In this document: positions 1 through 7,492 of the stretch, piece after piece
How the letters are laid out: the number at the start of each line of letters is the position of its first letter
Position numbering within the stretch: position 1 is the first letter of the stretch
DNA from: AWTP1-13 sp963770295
Lineage (GTDB): Bacteria > Pseudomonadota > Alphaproteobacteria > Rhizobiales > Hyphomicrobiaceae
Direction of reading: 5' to 3'
DNA length: 64,000 bases
Assembly (NCBI GenBank): GCA_963770295.1
Contig: CAVYPA010000018.1
Location: forward strand, 62,001-126,000
Made by a program: the position numbers and the translations under genes
The notes under the pieces: model-generated
The model's database searches: none
What the model saw: only the letters and a program-made list of their open reading frames with translations
What the model was told of the DNA's origin: nothing

Positions 1-192
1 GCACATCATCAGGCCGAGTGCCGGCAGAATGCGCCCGAACACCAACGCATCGGGCATCTTGAGTACGAAGCGAAGCAAGCCCGTCAGCACCAACATATTG
101 ACAAGTATGTTGGTGCCGAAGCCGAAGAAGGCGTTCCAGTCGCCCGAAGTCCAAAGTGCCGGTCTACGCAAGTCTGCGACGGCTGCTGCCAT
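1..192 (-). CDS. NCS2/xanthine-uracil-type permease, N-terminal fragment
   Basis: Only the first 64 codons are in the window and the reading frame runs off the left edge. The start is an ATG at 192. The visible part has a short polar N-terminus with a 'GDWNAFFGFGTNI' stretch, followed by two strongly hydrophobic segments separated by a 'GRILPALGL' stretch. This arrangement is typical of the first helices of nucleobase permeases of the xanthine/uracil (NCS2) group. It lies downstream of and co-directional with the isochorismatase-like hydrolase (200-bp gap), so the two probably share a transcript. I infer that it imports a nitrogen-rich ring or ureide-type substrate. The fragment is too short to name a substrate or to exclude a related permease family. 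Confidence 0.55.
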   Translation of the reverse strand, partial: MAAAVADLRRPALWTSGDWNAFFGFGTNILVNMLVLTGLLRFVLKMPDALVFGRILPALGLMMC

Positions 193-392
193 GTCTGGTC
201 CCCCTCGCAAAATCGCCTCGAGCCCCGCCTGCCGAGTCGACGGCGCAGGCGCTACGGGCAAGAGCCATGCCAGTCGTGAAAACCGTGCGCGCCGGGCCGT
301 CCGGCGTGCATCTCGGCGGCGGCGTGACCGGCTGCTGCTCAGCAAGTCAGCGACCTGGCCATTTCCTCACCAGGCAAGCGCGGGCAGGCAGG

Positions 393-1076
393 CTATGTCG
401 AGGCGGACCCGAGCGCGCTAATAGCGTACCGGGAGGTGGACACCCAACCGAAGATGCCGCCCTGCGCCTTGATCATGGCCAGTCCGGCCTCATGCAAGCT
501 CGGAAAGTAAGAGGCGCAACAATCGCCCAGCACCACACAGCGATAGCCCCGATCATTGGCCTCGCGCACGGTCGTGTTGACGCACACCTCGGTGGTAACG
601 CCGCACACCAGCAAATTTTCAATGCCGCGGTTACGTAGCATGAGTTCAAGCTCAGTCTGATAGAAGGCCCCTTTACCCGGCTTATCGACCACCGGCTCCC
701 CAGCCACAGGGTAGAGGAGGTCAATGATGTCGTGGCCCGGCTCGCCACGCACGAGAATGCGGCCCATAGGGCCGGGTGCGCCAATCCGCAACTTCGGCGC
801 ACCGCGCTCCATCTTGGCGGGTGGCACGTCGGATAGGTCCGGTCGGTGGCCCTCCCGCGTGTGGATCACCAACAGCCCGCACCGGCGTCCCGCCTCGAGT
901 ATGGCCCGACAGGGTTCCACCGCGGCGGCGAGGCACGATACGTCGTTGCCAAGCGCTTCACCGAAGCCGCCAGGCTCCAGGAAGTCGCGTTGCATGTCGA
1001 TGATGATGAGCGCGGTTCTGTCAAGGTCGACGGTTACGGCGGCAGGTTCGGCTTCGATCGTTACGTGCGGCATAGG
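393..1076 (-). CDS. Isochorismatase-family cysteine hydrolase
   Basis: The 227-residue length suits the family. The catalytic triad of these amidohydrolases can be placed: Asp26 in 'IIIDMQRDF', Lys131 in 'VVDKPGKGAF' (five residues before Ala, as in relatives) and Cys164 in 'GVTTEVCV'. Members hydrolyse C-N bonds of small amides such as biuret, guanylurea, nicotinamide and ureidoacrylate. The ATG at 1076 is chosen because the family alignment begins there; the upstream extension would run into the repeat region, and no clear Shine-Dalgarno sequence is visible. It is divergent from the nitroreductase-ABC-DUF1989 operon and co-directional with the permease. The context suggests amide or ureide nitrogen release; the exact substrate is unknown. 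Confidence 0.85.
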   Translation of the reverse strand, partial: PMPHVTIEAEPAAVTVDLDRTALIIIDMQRDFLEPGGFGEALGNDVSCLAAAVEPCRAILEAGRRCGLLVIHTREGHRPDLSDVPPAKMERGAPKLRIGAPGPMGRILVRGEPGHDIIDLLYPVAGEPVVDKPGKGAFYQTELELMLRNRGIENLLVCGVTTEVCVNTTVREANDRGYRCVVLGDCCASYFPSLHEAGLAMIKAQGGIFGWVSTSRYAISALGSAST

Positions 1077-1221
1077 AGGTGACAGGCTTCCCGAGCGAGG
1101 GCGCGTAGGTGCGCTGGACGCGAAGTCGGGCGAGCAAAATCGGGGCCAGACCGGTTTCGACGCGGACCGCAAGATTTAGCGCGAAACGGCGTGCGCTCCG
1201 CAGGCCGGCGATTATTTCTGC

Positions 1222-1235
1222 GGCAGAGCTCTGCC
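1222..1235. promoter_or_regulatory. 14-bp perfect palindrome, copy 1 (possible operator)
   Basis: GGCAGAGCTCTGCC reads the same on both strands. It is retained exactly in both copies of the duplicated intergenic block although bases around it have changed. A dimeric repressor or activator site is plausible; no regulator gene for this island is in the window. Confidence 0.4.
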
Positions 1236-1417
1236 TAACCACAAGGCAAAACGACACTCGGCCGATGGCACGTACGGTCGGGCGCGGCGCGCGGAGTTGT
1301 TAGTGCGCTAGACGCGAAGTCGGGCGAGCAAAATCGGGGCCAGACCGGGTTTCGAAGCGGACCGCAAGATTCGAGCGCGAAACGGCGTCCGCTCCGCAGG
1401 CCGGCGATCATTTCTGC

Positions 1418-1431
1418 GGCAGAGCTCTGCC
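1418..1431. promoter_or_regulatory. 14-bp perfect palindrome, copy 2 (possible operator)
   Basis: Second exact copy of GGCAGAGCTCTGCC, 196 bp from the first. Flanking 'TTTCTGC' upstream and 'TAACCAC' downstream are also shared. It lies closer to the nitroreductase start (1676). Confidence 0.4.
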
Positions 1432-1675
1432 TAACCACAGGGCAAAACGACACTCGGCCGATGGCACGTACGGTCGGGCGCGGCGCGCGGAGTTGTTAGA
1501 GACCACCGCGACGGTGCCCGCGCACAACAGCCTGATAGCAAAGCGGTATCGCGACTAGCAGAGGTCCGGTCGGCGGGCGCCCCTCGGCGGGAAGTTCGAA
1601 AGACTGCAAGTTGGCACGTTCGTCGCATTGTGCCGGCCGATACGGGCGCGATCGCGTGCGCCAAAGGAGCGTGCA

Positions 1676-2512
1676 TTGGCTTCCTACGCGCAAGAGTTGG
1701 CGAAGCGGTTCGGCGACCAAAATGGCCCGACCGATCTGACGCTGCCGGAGATCGCCTTCCTGCGCCAGGTTCTCGCGCGCAAGACGGTGCGTAGCTATCA
1801 AGACGTCGTGCCCTCCGATTCCCTTCTTGATCTCATTTGTGCGGCCGCACTCAGCACTTCGACGAAATCCGACTTTCAACAAGCGTCAATTCTTCGAGTG
1901 CTGAGCGCGCAGAAGCGAACGCGCCTTGGCGAGCTGTTTCCGGCCATGCCGTGGATAGGATTGGCACCCGCGTTTTTCGTGTTTTTGGGTGATGCTCGCC
2001 GCTTGGAGCGGATCGGAGCCTTACGGAATATGCCGGTGGCGAATGGCAAGCTTGAGGGTTTCTTCAATGCCAGCATCGATGCGGCCCTTGCCCTGCAGAC
2101 GTTCATACTCTGTGCCGAAACCGCCGGATTGGGCTGCTGTCCGATCAGCGTTATTCGCAACAAAGTGGATGAGGTCGCGTCGATTCTGGCCCTTCCCGAC
2201 AGGGTCTTTCCGGTCGCGGGCGTGTGCGTGGGTTACCCGGCGCGCAGCGACTATCTAAGCTTGCGATTGCCGCGCACGGTCACGGTGCATCGCGATGTCT
2301 ACGACGACAGTCGGCTGGACGAAGCGGTCGCGGACTACGATCGGCGCCGAGATAGCGTGCACTCGATCCCAAAGGAGCAGCAGCGGCTCATTGAGCACTA
2401 CGGCGAGGCGGAGTTTTACGGATGGTCGGAGGACAAGGCACGTCAGGCCGCCAGTCCCGAGGGTGCGGCCTTCCCACGCTACCTGCGCAGAGCCGGCTTC
2501 ACCTTTGATTGA
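1676..2512 (+). CDS. Nitroreductase-family FMN oxidoreductase
   Basis: The gene encodes 278 residues. A TTG start at 1676 is chosen because AAAGGAG (1663-1669) sits about seven bases upstream; no ATG or GTG in frame has such a site. FMN-binding features of the NfsA/Frp-like branch are visible: 'ARKTVRSYQD' near residue 33, 'DFQQASILRV' and, towards the C-terminal half, 'GLGCCPISVIRN' and 'VCVGYP'. Such enzymes reduce nitro groups, quinones, enals or semialdehydes using NAD(P)H. It is the first gene of the plus-strand operon, 66 bp before the ABC binding protein, so a reductive step in the same catabolic route is likely. The substrate is unknown. RutE-type malonic semialdehyde reductases are shorter, so identity with RutE is not claimed. 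Confidence 0.8.
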   Translation: MASYAQELAKRFGDQNGPTDLTLPEIAFLRQVLARKTVRSYQDVVPSDSLLDLICAAALSTSTKSDFQQASILRVLSAQKRTRLGELFPAMPWIGLAPAFFVFLGDARRLERIGALRNMPVANGKLEGFFNASIDAALALQTFILCAETAGLGCCPISVIRNKVDEVASILALPDRVFPVAGVCVGYPARSDYLSLRLPRTVTVHRDVYDDSRLDEAVADYDRRRDSVHSIPKEQQRLIEHYGEAEFYGWSEDKARQAASPEGAAFPRYLRRAGFTFD

Positions 2513-2578
2513 GCCGATTTTCGCCCTCGCAATTGCCGGGGTTTTTGCCACATAGCGTTAAACAGGAGACTTGCAATC

Positions 2579-3433
2579 ATGTCCGAGCGCTCACTGATCG
2601 TGAAGCGGATTGGCTCCGTTACGCTGGCATTGCTGACGGCATTGCTGGCCGTTGAGATTGCCGCGCCGGGCGCAGCTGCCGCTTCGTTACAAGAAATCCA
2701 GAAGCGGGGCTATTTGGTGGTCGCCACCGAAGATGATTTCCGACCCTTCGAATTCATCAAGGATGGCAAGCCGACCGGATTTGACAATGAGCTGGTCGAG
2801 GAATTGCGCAAGTATGCGCCGTTCGAGATCAAACAAGAGATCCTGCCCTGGACCGGACTCCTCGCCGGCGTCAGTACCGGCAAATACGACATTGCAATCA
2901 CGGCGGCGATTATCACCAAGGAACGCAAGCAATCGCTGGACTTCACGAGTCCTATCGCCGATGCCACCCACCACTACGTGAAACGCAAGAGCGACGATAG
3001 CATCAAAGCTATCAAAGACTTGAGTGGCAAGACGGTGGGCGTGCAAGCCGGCAGCGCACTGCTCGGCAGACTGCCCGAACTGGAAACGATGCTAAAGGGC
3101 GGCGGCGGTAAGCTGGGCAAGGTGGTCGAATACACCTCCTACCCCGAGGCGTATCAGGATCTGGCGCTCGGACGCACGGACTACGTCGTGAACACAATCA
3201 TCAACTTGAAGACGCTTGTCGCGGAAAAGCCCAACGTCTTCGAGATCGGCCAGCCCGTGTCCGGCAAATCCTTTCCCGCCTGGGCGGTCAAGAAAGGCAA
3301 CGGCGAGCTGTTGGTTTACATGAATGAATTCATTGCCAAGCAGAAGGCCAGCGGCAAATTTGCTGAGCTGCAGAAGAAGTGGTTCGGACAGGAATTCCCA
3401 GATCTCCCGATCGCGTTCGAACCAGAATTCTAG
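2579..3433 (+). CDS. ABC transporter substrate-binding protein, polar amino acid type
   Basis: This 284-residue protein has a Sec signal: a basic N-terminus, a hydrophobic core at about residues 13-30 and an Ala-rich cleavage region near 33-36. The mature part is a family 3 periplasmic binding protein, starting with the typical 'GYLVVATEDDFRPFEF' and 'GFDNELVEEL' stretches and ending with the 'FAELQKKWFGQ' tail. An AGGAG site precedes the ATG by about ten bases. It captures ligand for the two permeases and the ATPase that follow directly. Ligands of this family are amino acids and similar zwitterions or guanidinium compounds. Given the downstream DUF1989 pair, a guanidino- or ureido-type ligand is an inference. 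Confidence 0.92.
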   Translation: MSERSLIVKRIGSVTLALLTALLAVEIAAPGAAAASLQEIQKRGYLVVATEDDFRPFEFIKDGKPTGFDNELVEELRKYAPFEIKQEILPWTGLLAGVSTGKYDIAITAAIITKERKQSLDFTSPIADATHHYVKRKSDDSIKAIKDLSGKTVGVQAGSALLGRLPELETMLKGGGGKLGKVVEYTSYPEAYQDLALGRTDYVVNTIINLKTLVAEKPNVFEIGQPVSGKSFPAWAVKKGNGELLVYMNEFIAKQKASGKFAELQKKWFGQEFPDLPIAFEPEF

Positions 3434-3467
3434 GCCGGAATTGCAAAGGTCAAGTCGTAGCGCCCCA

Positions 3468-4112
3468 ATGAGCACGGCCGATATCTTGGCCATCTTGCAG
3501 GGTGCCGTGACAACGGCATCCCTTTCAGGCGCGGCCATCCTTCTTGGCTTGCCGCTCGGCCTATTGCTGGCGCTGACACGCTGGGCCAAGGTTCCGATTG
3601 TTGCCCCCTTGGTCGCGGTTTATGTCAGCGTTCTGCGCGCAACGCCGCTGGTAACGCTGCTTTTGCTATTATTCTTTGCATTACCGAACATCGGCGTGCC
3701 GATTGGGGCGGTATCCGCTGCCGTCCTTGCACTGACCATGAATACATCGGCGTTCAACTGCGAAGTTTGGCGCGCCGGTCTCTTGAACTTCCCGAAGGAT
3801 CAGTACGAGGCTGCGCAGTCCGTTGGCATGCAGGCGGGCCTACGGCTGCGAACAATCGTGCTGCCACAGGTGGTCCGAACCTGTCTACCGGGCCTTGTCA
3901 ATGAAATGTCGCTCCTCATCAAGGTCACACCTGTCCTCGCTGTCGTCGGCGTCGTCGATATTACTCGGGCCGCCGTGCGGATCGGCGCAGAGACCTACGA
4001 GCCGCTGCCTCCGTTTTTTGTGGCATTGGCCATCTATGTACCATTCGTCTATGCGATCGTGTCTCTGCAGCGTCTGACCGAGCGACGGCTGGCTCGCGCG
4101 GAGGCTGAATAA
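3468..4112 (+). CDS. ABC transporter permease 1, polar amino acid (HisM/GlnP) type
   Basis: The protein has 214 residues and about five hydrophobic segments. The cytoplasmic coupling loop 'EAAQSVGMQAGLRLRTIVLPQ' shows the EAA motif that docks on the ATPase. The ATG at 3468 gives the length usual for the family; a longer frame extends upstream into the end of the binding-protein gene, but that portion is not membrane-like. No strong ribosome site is visible, suggesting translational coupling to the upstream gene 34 bp away. The stop overlaps the next start by one base (TAATG). Confidence 0.9.
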   Translation: MSTADILAILQGAVTTASLSGAAILLGLPLGLLLALTRWAKVPIVAPLVAVYVSVLRATPLVTLLLLLFFALPNIGVPIGAVSAAVLALTMNTSAFNCEVWRAGLLNFPKDQYEAAQSVGMQAGLRLRTIVLPQVVRTCLPGLVNEMSLLIKVTPVLAVVGVVDITRAAVRIGAETYEPLPPFFVALAIYVPFVYAIVSLQRLTERRLARAEAE

Positions 4113-4765
4113 TGCATGACTTTGTTGTCGTCTGGAGCGAGCGCGCCCTACTGCTGCGTGGACTAGGCAATACCATTTTGCTGTCGCTGGCCGCCACCGT
4201 TGCGGCCTTCGCGCTCGGCGCCCTCGTCGCACTGGTCTTGATGTCGAGCAGATCCACCTATCGCCGGCTGTTTGCCGGCTTTGTCGATGCGATGCGATGC
4301 GTGCCATTCCTGCTGTTTGCTTATATCGTTTACTACGGTCTGCCCTCTCTCGGCCTCAATCTCGACAATTGGAGCGCCGGATTGGCCGCACTCACCATCT
4401 ACAATACGGCCTATATGGCGGAGATACTCCGCGGGGCGTGGTTGGCGCAGCCGGTCGACCCCCTCGACGCTGGCTATGCATTCGGCTTCACCGGGCTCGG
4501 CCACTTCCGGCGCATCGTGCTGCCGCCTTTGTTGCTGTCTGCCGCGCCGGTAGTCGGCAACCAGATCATCCAGATCGTCAAGGACAGCGCCTTCCTAACG
4601 GTCATCGCATTGCAAGAGCTGACGCATGCCGCGAGTTCGATTCAGTCACGCCACTACATACCCTTTGCCGCCTTTATTACCGCCGTGCTGCTCTACTGGA
4701 CGCTGTGCCTGGTGATCGAGGCGTGCGTCGCTTCCATCGGCCGCCTTGCCGAGGCGCGCCGATGA
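4112..4765 (+). CDS. ABC transporter permease 2, polar amino acid type
   Basis: This 217-residue inner-membrane protein is the partner of permease 1 and has the same fold signature: a hydrophobic first helix after a short N-terminus and the EAA-like loop 'DAGYAFGFTGLGHFRRIVLPP' at about residues 115-135. The leading Asp replaces the usual Glu of the EAA triplet. One-base overlap with permease 1 upstream and ATGA overlap with the ATPase downstream show tight translational coupling. The two permeases form a heterodimeric pore. Confidence 0.9.
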   Translation: MHDFVVVWSERALLLRGLGNTILLSLAATVAAFALGALVALVLMSSRSTYRRLFAGFVDAMRCVPFLLFAYIVYYGLPSLGLNLDNWSAGLAALTIYNTAYMAEILRGAWLAQPVDPLDAGYAFGFTGLGHFRRIVLPPLLLSAAPVVGNQIIQIVKDSAFLTVIALQELTHAASSIQSRHYIPFAAFITAVLLYWTLCLVIEACVASIGRLAEARR

Positions 4766-5595
4766 TGCCGATCCCTGCTGCCGCTGGCAACGGCCATCGC
4801 GCCGTGCTGACCGTGGCGGCGCTCTCGAAGGCCTTCGGTTGTCTCTGTGTACTTGAGAACATCAATCTGCAGGTGCATCGCGGCGAGACCATCTGCCTGC
4901 TTGGCCCGTCCGGCTCGGGAAAATCGACTTTGCTCAGATGCATAAACTGGCTGGAGAAACCCGATAGCGGCCAGGTCTACCTCAATGGCGAGCGTATTGG
5001 CGTGACAACGGGCGGCGTCCTGATGGGCGATCGCGAGCTGTCCGCAATTCGCACGCGCATCGGCATGGTGTTCCAGCATTTTGCGCTGTGGCCTCATCTC
5101 AGCGTTCTGCAAAACGTCATGGCGGCACCGATCTATGTGCAACGGCGCCCCAAAGCCCAGGTGCGGGCAGAAGCGGAGAGCCTGCTGGCCAGCGTTGGGC
5201 TCTCCGACAAGCGCGACACGTTCCCCGCCAAGCTTTCCGGAGGCCAGAAGCAGCGGGTGGGCATCGCGCGTGCGCTGGCGATGCGGCCGGAGCTCCTGTT
5301 GTTCGATGAGCCGACGAGCGCACTCGATCCGGAGCTCGTCGGAGAAGTGCTGGTCGTCATTCGCAAGCTTGCGCGCGATGGCATGACCATGGTCGTCGTC
5401 ACACATGAAATGGACTTTGCGCGCGAGGCGGCAAGCCGCATCGTCTTCCTCGATCGCGGTCGGGTAGTAGAAACCGCTCGCCCCGACAAATTCTTCGCCG
5501 CACCGGCAACCGAGCGCGCCAGGCAATTCTTGCAACGTTACGAAAGCAACAGCACGCGGCCGACAGGCAGCAATCGACCGCAAACATTCGCTTGA
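4762..5595 (+). CDS. ABC transporter ATP-binding protein, polar amino acid type
   Basis: The protein has 277 residues from the ATG at 4762, which overlaps the permease stop (ATGA); a second ATG follows at 4765. Walker A 'GPSGSGKST' (residues 48-56), signature 'LSGGQKQR', Walker B 'LLLFDEPTSALDP' and the switch His in 'VVTHEM' are all present, so the ATPase should be active. It matches the GlnQ/HisP group, which powers import of amino acids and related solutes. The last codons overlap the region just before ridA. The extended N-terminus of about 15 residues before the first beta strand is slightly longer than usual. Confidence 0.93.
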   Translation: MMPIPAAAGNGHRAVLTVAALSKAFGCLCVLENINLQVHRGETICLLGPSGSGKSTLLRCINWLEKPDSGQVYLNGERIGVTTGGVLMGDRELSAIRTRIGMVFQHFALWPHLSVLQNVMAAPIYVQRRPKAQVRAEAESLLASVGLSDKRDTFPAKLSGGQKQRVGIARALAMRPELLLFDEPTSALDPELVGEVLVVIRKLARDGMTMVVVTHEMDFAREAASRIVFLDRGRVVETARPDKFFAAPATERARQFLQRYESNSTRPTGSNRPQTFA

Positions 5596-5606
5596 GGCAC
5601 AAATTC

Positions 5607-6005
5607 ATGAGCAAGTCAGCAATCTTCCATCTAATGGTCAATGCGCCAAGGCCGGTCGCTCCGTACAGTCACGCTGTGGAAGTCGATGGGTTAGTGTTCG
5701 TCACCGGCCAGCTTGCTACGGACGCCGATGACGACAGCCGCCCGTTGCCGGAGGGCGTCGAGGCGCAAACCCACAAAGTTATGGACAACCTCCGCCGAGT
5801 TCTCGACGGCATCGGGCTTTCGTTGGCAAATGTCATATGCGTGCGGATATTCCTGACACATTTCGCACGGGACTATGCGGCTATGAATGCAATCTACGCC
5901 GGCTACTTTCCACCTGACCGCCTGCCGGCGCGAACGACGGTTGGCGTCACGCATCTCGCACGCGGCGGCATTATCGAGATCGACTTGGTCGCCAAGCGGG
6001 ATTAG
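5607..6005 (+). CDS. RidA family protein (enamine/imine deaminase-like)
   Basis: The 132-residue protein has the family landmarks 'PRPVAPYSHAV' near the N-terminus, 'PARTTVGV' carrying the substrate-binding Arg, and the C-terminal 'IEIDLVA'. RidA proteins hydrolyse reactive enamine/imine intermediates to ketones and ammonia; specialised members such as RutC act inside catabolic pathways. The ATG at 5607 is preferred because GAGG lies about nine bases upstream; a TTG at 5592 overlapping the ATPase stop is an alternative. Its position inside the operon suggests that a deamination step of the pathway releases an unstable imine. Confidence 0.88.
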   Translation: MSKSAIFHLMVNAPRPVAPYSHAVEVDGLVFVTGQLATDADDDSRPLPEGVEAQTHKVMDNLRRVLDGIGLSLANVICVRIFLTHFARDYAAMNAIYAGYFPPDRLPARTTVGVTHLARGGIIEIDLVAKRD

Positions 6006-6037
6006 CGCCGGGTCGGCAGTAGGGAAAGGGAAGCGTG

Positions 6038-6640
6038 ATGGCAAACGCAGTCATCGAGATACCAGCGCGAAAAGGCAAGGCTGCGCAGGTGCCGAACGGC
6101 TGCCACGTCAAAGTCATCAACACGCACGGCCAACAAGTCGTCGACACCTGGGCGTTCAATGACAGCGACCCCACCGAGTTCATGTCGATGGAGCATACGC
6201 GGGCACATACGCTCAAAATCTCACCGCGTGTTGGCGACAGCCTGCGCAGCAACAGGCGGCGTCCGATGCTGACCATCATCGAGGACACATCCGGCGGCGT
6301 TCATGACACGCTGATCGCCGCCTGTGATCAATATAGGTATGCCTTTCTGGGCGTTGCGGGCCACCACGACAATTGCACGGACAATCTTCGATTAGCGCTT
6401 GCGGAGTTGAAGTTCGCCTGCGTGCAGGTGCCGAGCCCGCTCAATCTTTTCATGCACATCCCCTGGGATGAGGCCGGCGGATTGCAATTTGCTCCACCCC
6501 CCGCGCGTTTAGCGGGCAGCTACGTGCTGTTCCGCGCTGAAATGGACCTTGTCATCGCCTTTTCGGCATGTCCGCAGGACGTCTTGCCAATCAACGGGCA
6601 CGCCTGCCGTCCCGTCGAGGCGCATTTCATGCTGTTGTGA
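6038..6640 (+). CDS. DUF1989 / urea carboxylase-associated family protein (third copy)
   Basis: This 200-residue cytosolic protein belongs to the DUF1989 family. Typical stretches are 'INTHGQQVVDTWAF', 'MSMEHTRAHTL' and 'EDTSGGVHDTLIAACD'. It differs from the next two DUF1989 proteins: the 'DTCG.HD' core is replaced by 'DTSGGVHD', and there is no 'CPQINNPCN' tail. It is therefore a distinct branch, not a copy of UAAP1 or UAAP2. The ATG at 6038 is chosen over a GTG three bases upstream, both behind the purine-rich GGGAAAGGGAAG. It is encoded 32 bp after ridA and 27 bp before the UAAP1-like gene. Its biochemical role is unknown; related proteins act on small carboxylated or amidino compounds. 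Confidence 0.85.
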   Translation: MANAVIEIPARKGKAAQVPNGCHVKVINTHGQQVVDTWAFNDSDPTEFMSMEHTRAHTLKISPRVGDSLRSNRRRPMLTIIEDTSGGVHDTLIAACDQYRYAFLGVAGHHDNCTDNLRLALAELKFACVQVPSPLNLFMHIPWDEAGGLQFAPPPARLAGSYVLFRAEMDLVIAFSACPQDVLPINGHACRPVEAHFMLL

Positions 6641-6667
6641 GTCGGCAGGGGAATTGGAGGCAATCAA

Positions 6668-7477
6668 ATGATGCCAGTGCAAACAGGGAACGTGGCGGCG
6701 CAGGCCAATCGCCGTCGCTATGAGGAACTGCGTAGCATTGGTCAGGGTGCCACCTTCGATGCTTTGCCCGCGGCGACGCAGCGCGGCGCAGCTGCAATCG
6801 CACCCGCATCTTTGATCGAAGAGGAAGAGGTGCCGGCCGGCTGGTACACCACGCTGCGGCTTCGCCGTAGCGAGGTGCTGCGTCTTGTCGATCTTTCCGG
6901 CAACGCCACGCCGGCCCTGATAGCCTGGCGCGACGGTGATCCGGCAGAGCGGATGAACTTGGCGGATACGGTGAAAGTACAATGGAGTGCCGCTTTGCGG
7001 CGCGGCCGCATCATCCTCTCGGATATGGGGCGTGTCATGTTCTCCATCGTCGAGGATACGTGCGGCGCCCACGATGCCCTGGTTGGGGGATCCGTCTGCG
7101 CCGCAGACGGTGGTGCGGGGCACCGCAATACGCGCGCAAATTTTGTCGCCGCCGCTGGCAAGCTCGGCCTAGATCGCCGCGATATTCCCGCGGCACTGTC
7201 GCTCTTCTCACCCGTGAGCGTCGGTCCCGACGGCGCCTTTGCATGGCGGCAGGAGAGAAAGGCCAGCGGCGATTTCATCGATTTGCGCGCTGAGATGGAT
7301 GCATTGGTCGCGATCTCCAACTGTCCGCATCCGTTTCAGGCGACCGGGCTCGAAGCATCGCGATCGATCCTGGTCGTTCGCCATCAAGGATCAACTTATG
7401 GCGTGAGCGATCCATGTAACAATGTGGGGGCGGAGGTGGTGCGTGCCTTTGCGCGCACCAATCGATTGTGCAAGTAA
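6668..7477 (+). CDS. Urea amidolyase-associated protein 1 (CgdA-like carboxyguanidine deiminase subunit)
   Basis: The 269-residue protein belongs to the DUF1989/UAAP1 family. Conserved stretches are 'VPAGWYTTLRLRRSEVLRL', 'ERMNLADTVKVQW', 'LSDMGRVMFSIVEDTCGAHD' and 'DLRAEMDALVAISNCPHP'. In characterised guanidine utilisation operons, the UAAP1/UAAP2 pair (CgdA and CgdB) deiminates carboxyguanidine to allophanate. GGAGG about seven bases before the ATG supports this start. The gene is followed 15 bp later by the UAAP2-like gene, the canonical arrangement. The biotin-dependent carboxylase and allophanate hydrolase normally found next door are not present in this window, so assigning a guanidine role is inference. 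Confidence 0.88.
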   Translation: MMPVQTGNVAAQANRRRYEELRSIGQGATFDALPAATQRGAAAIAPASLIEEEEVPAGWYTTLRLRRSEVLRLVDLSGNATPALIAWRDGDPAERMNLADTVKVQWSAALRRGRIILSDMGRVMFSIVEDTCGAHDALVGGSVCAADGGAGHRNTRANFVAAAGKLGLDRRDIPAALSLFSPVSVGPDGAFAWRQERKASGDFIDLRAEMDALVAISNCPHPFQATGLEASRSILVVRHQGSTYGVSDPCNNVGAEVVRAFARTNRLCK

Positions 7478-7492
7478 CGCTGGAGACCTTGG

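Larger units (their letters stand above)
1109..1499. repeat. Tandem direct duplication of about 195 bp in the divergent intergenic region
   Basis: Copy 1 spans about 1109-1303 and copy 2 about 1303-1499. They are nearly identical and differ by single-base substitutions and a net 2-bp length difference (offset 194 at the start, 196 at the end). Both end in 'GCGCGGAGTTGTTAG'. The repeat sits between the minus-strand hydrolase (start 1076) and the plus-strand nitroreductase (start 1676), where the promoters of both units must lie. Each copy contains the perfect palindrome listed separately. It is either a duplicated control region or a remnant of a small repeat element; no open frame crosses both copies convincingly. 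Confidence 0.9.

Noticed and set aside
1500..1680. Possible guanidine-I (ykkC) riboswitch before the nitroreductase, because CgdAB-like genes follow
   Set aside because: A short 'GAGGTCCGGTCGG' stretch at about 1560 is reminiscent, but the conserved core elements and the ACACGG-like segment cannot be found in the right order. A covariance-model search would decide.
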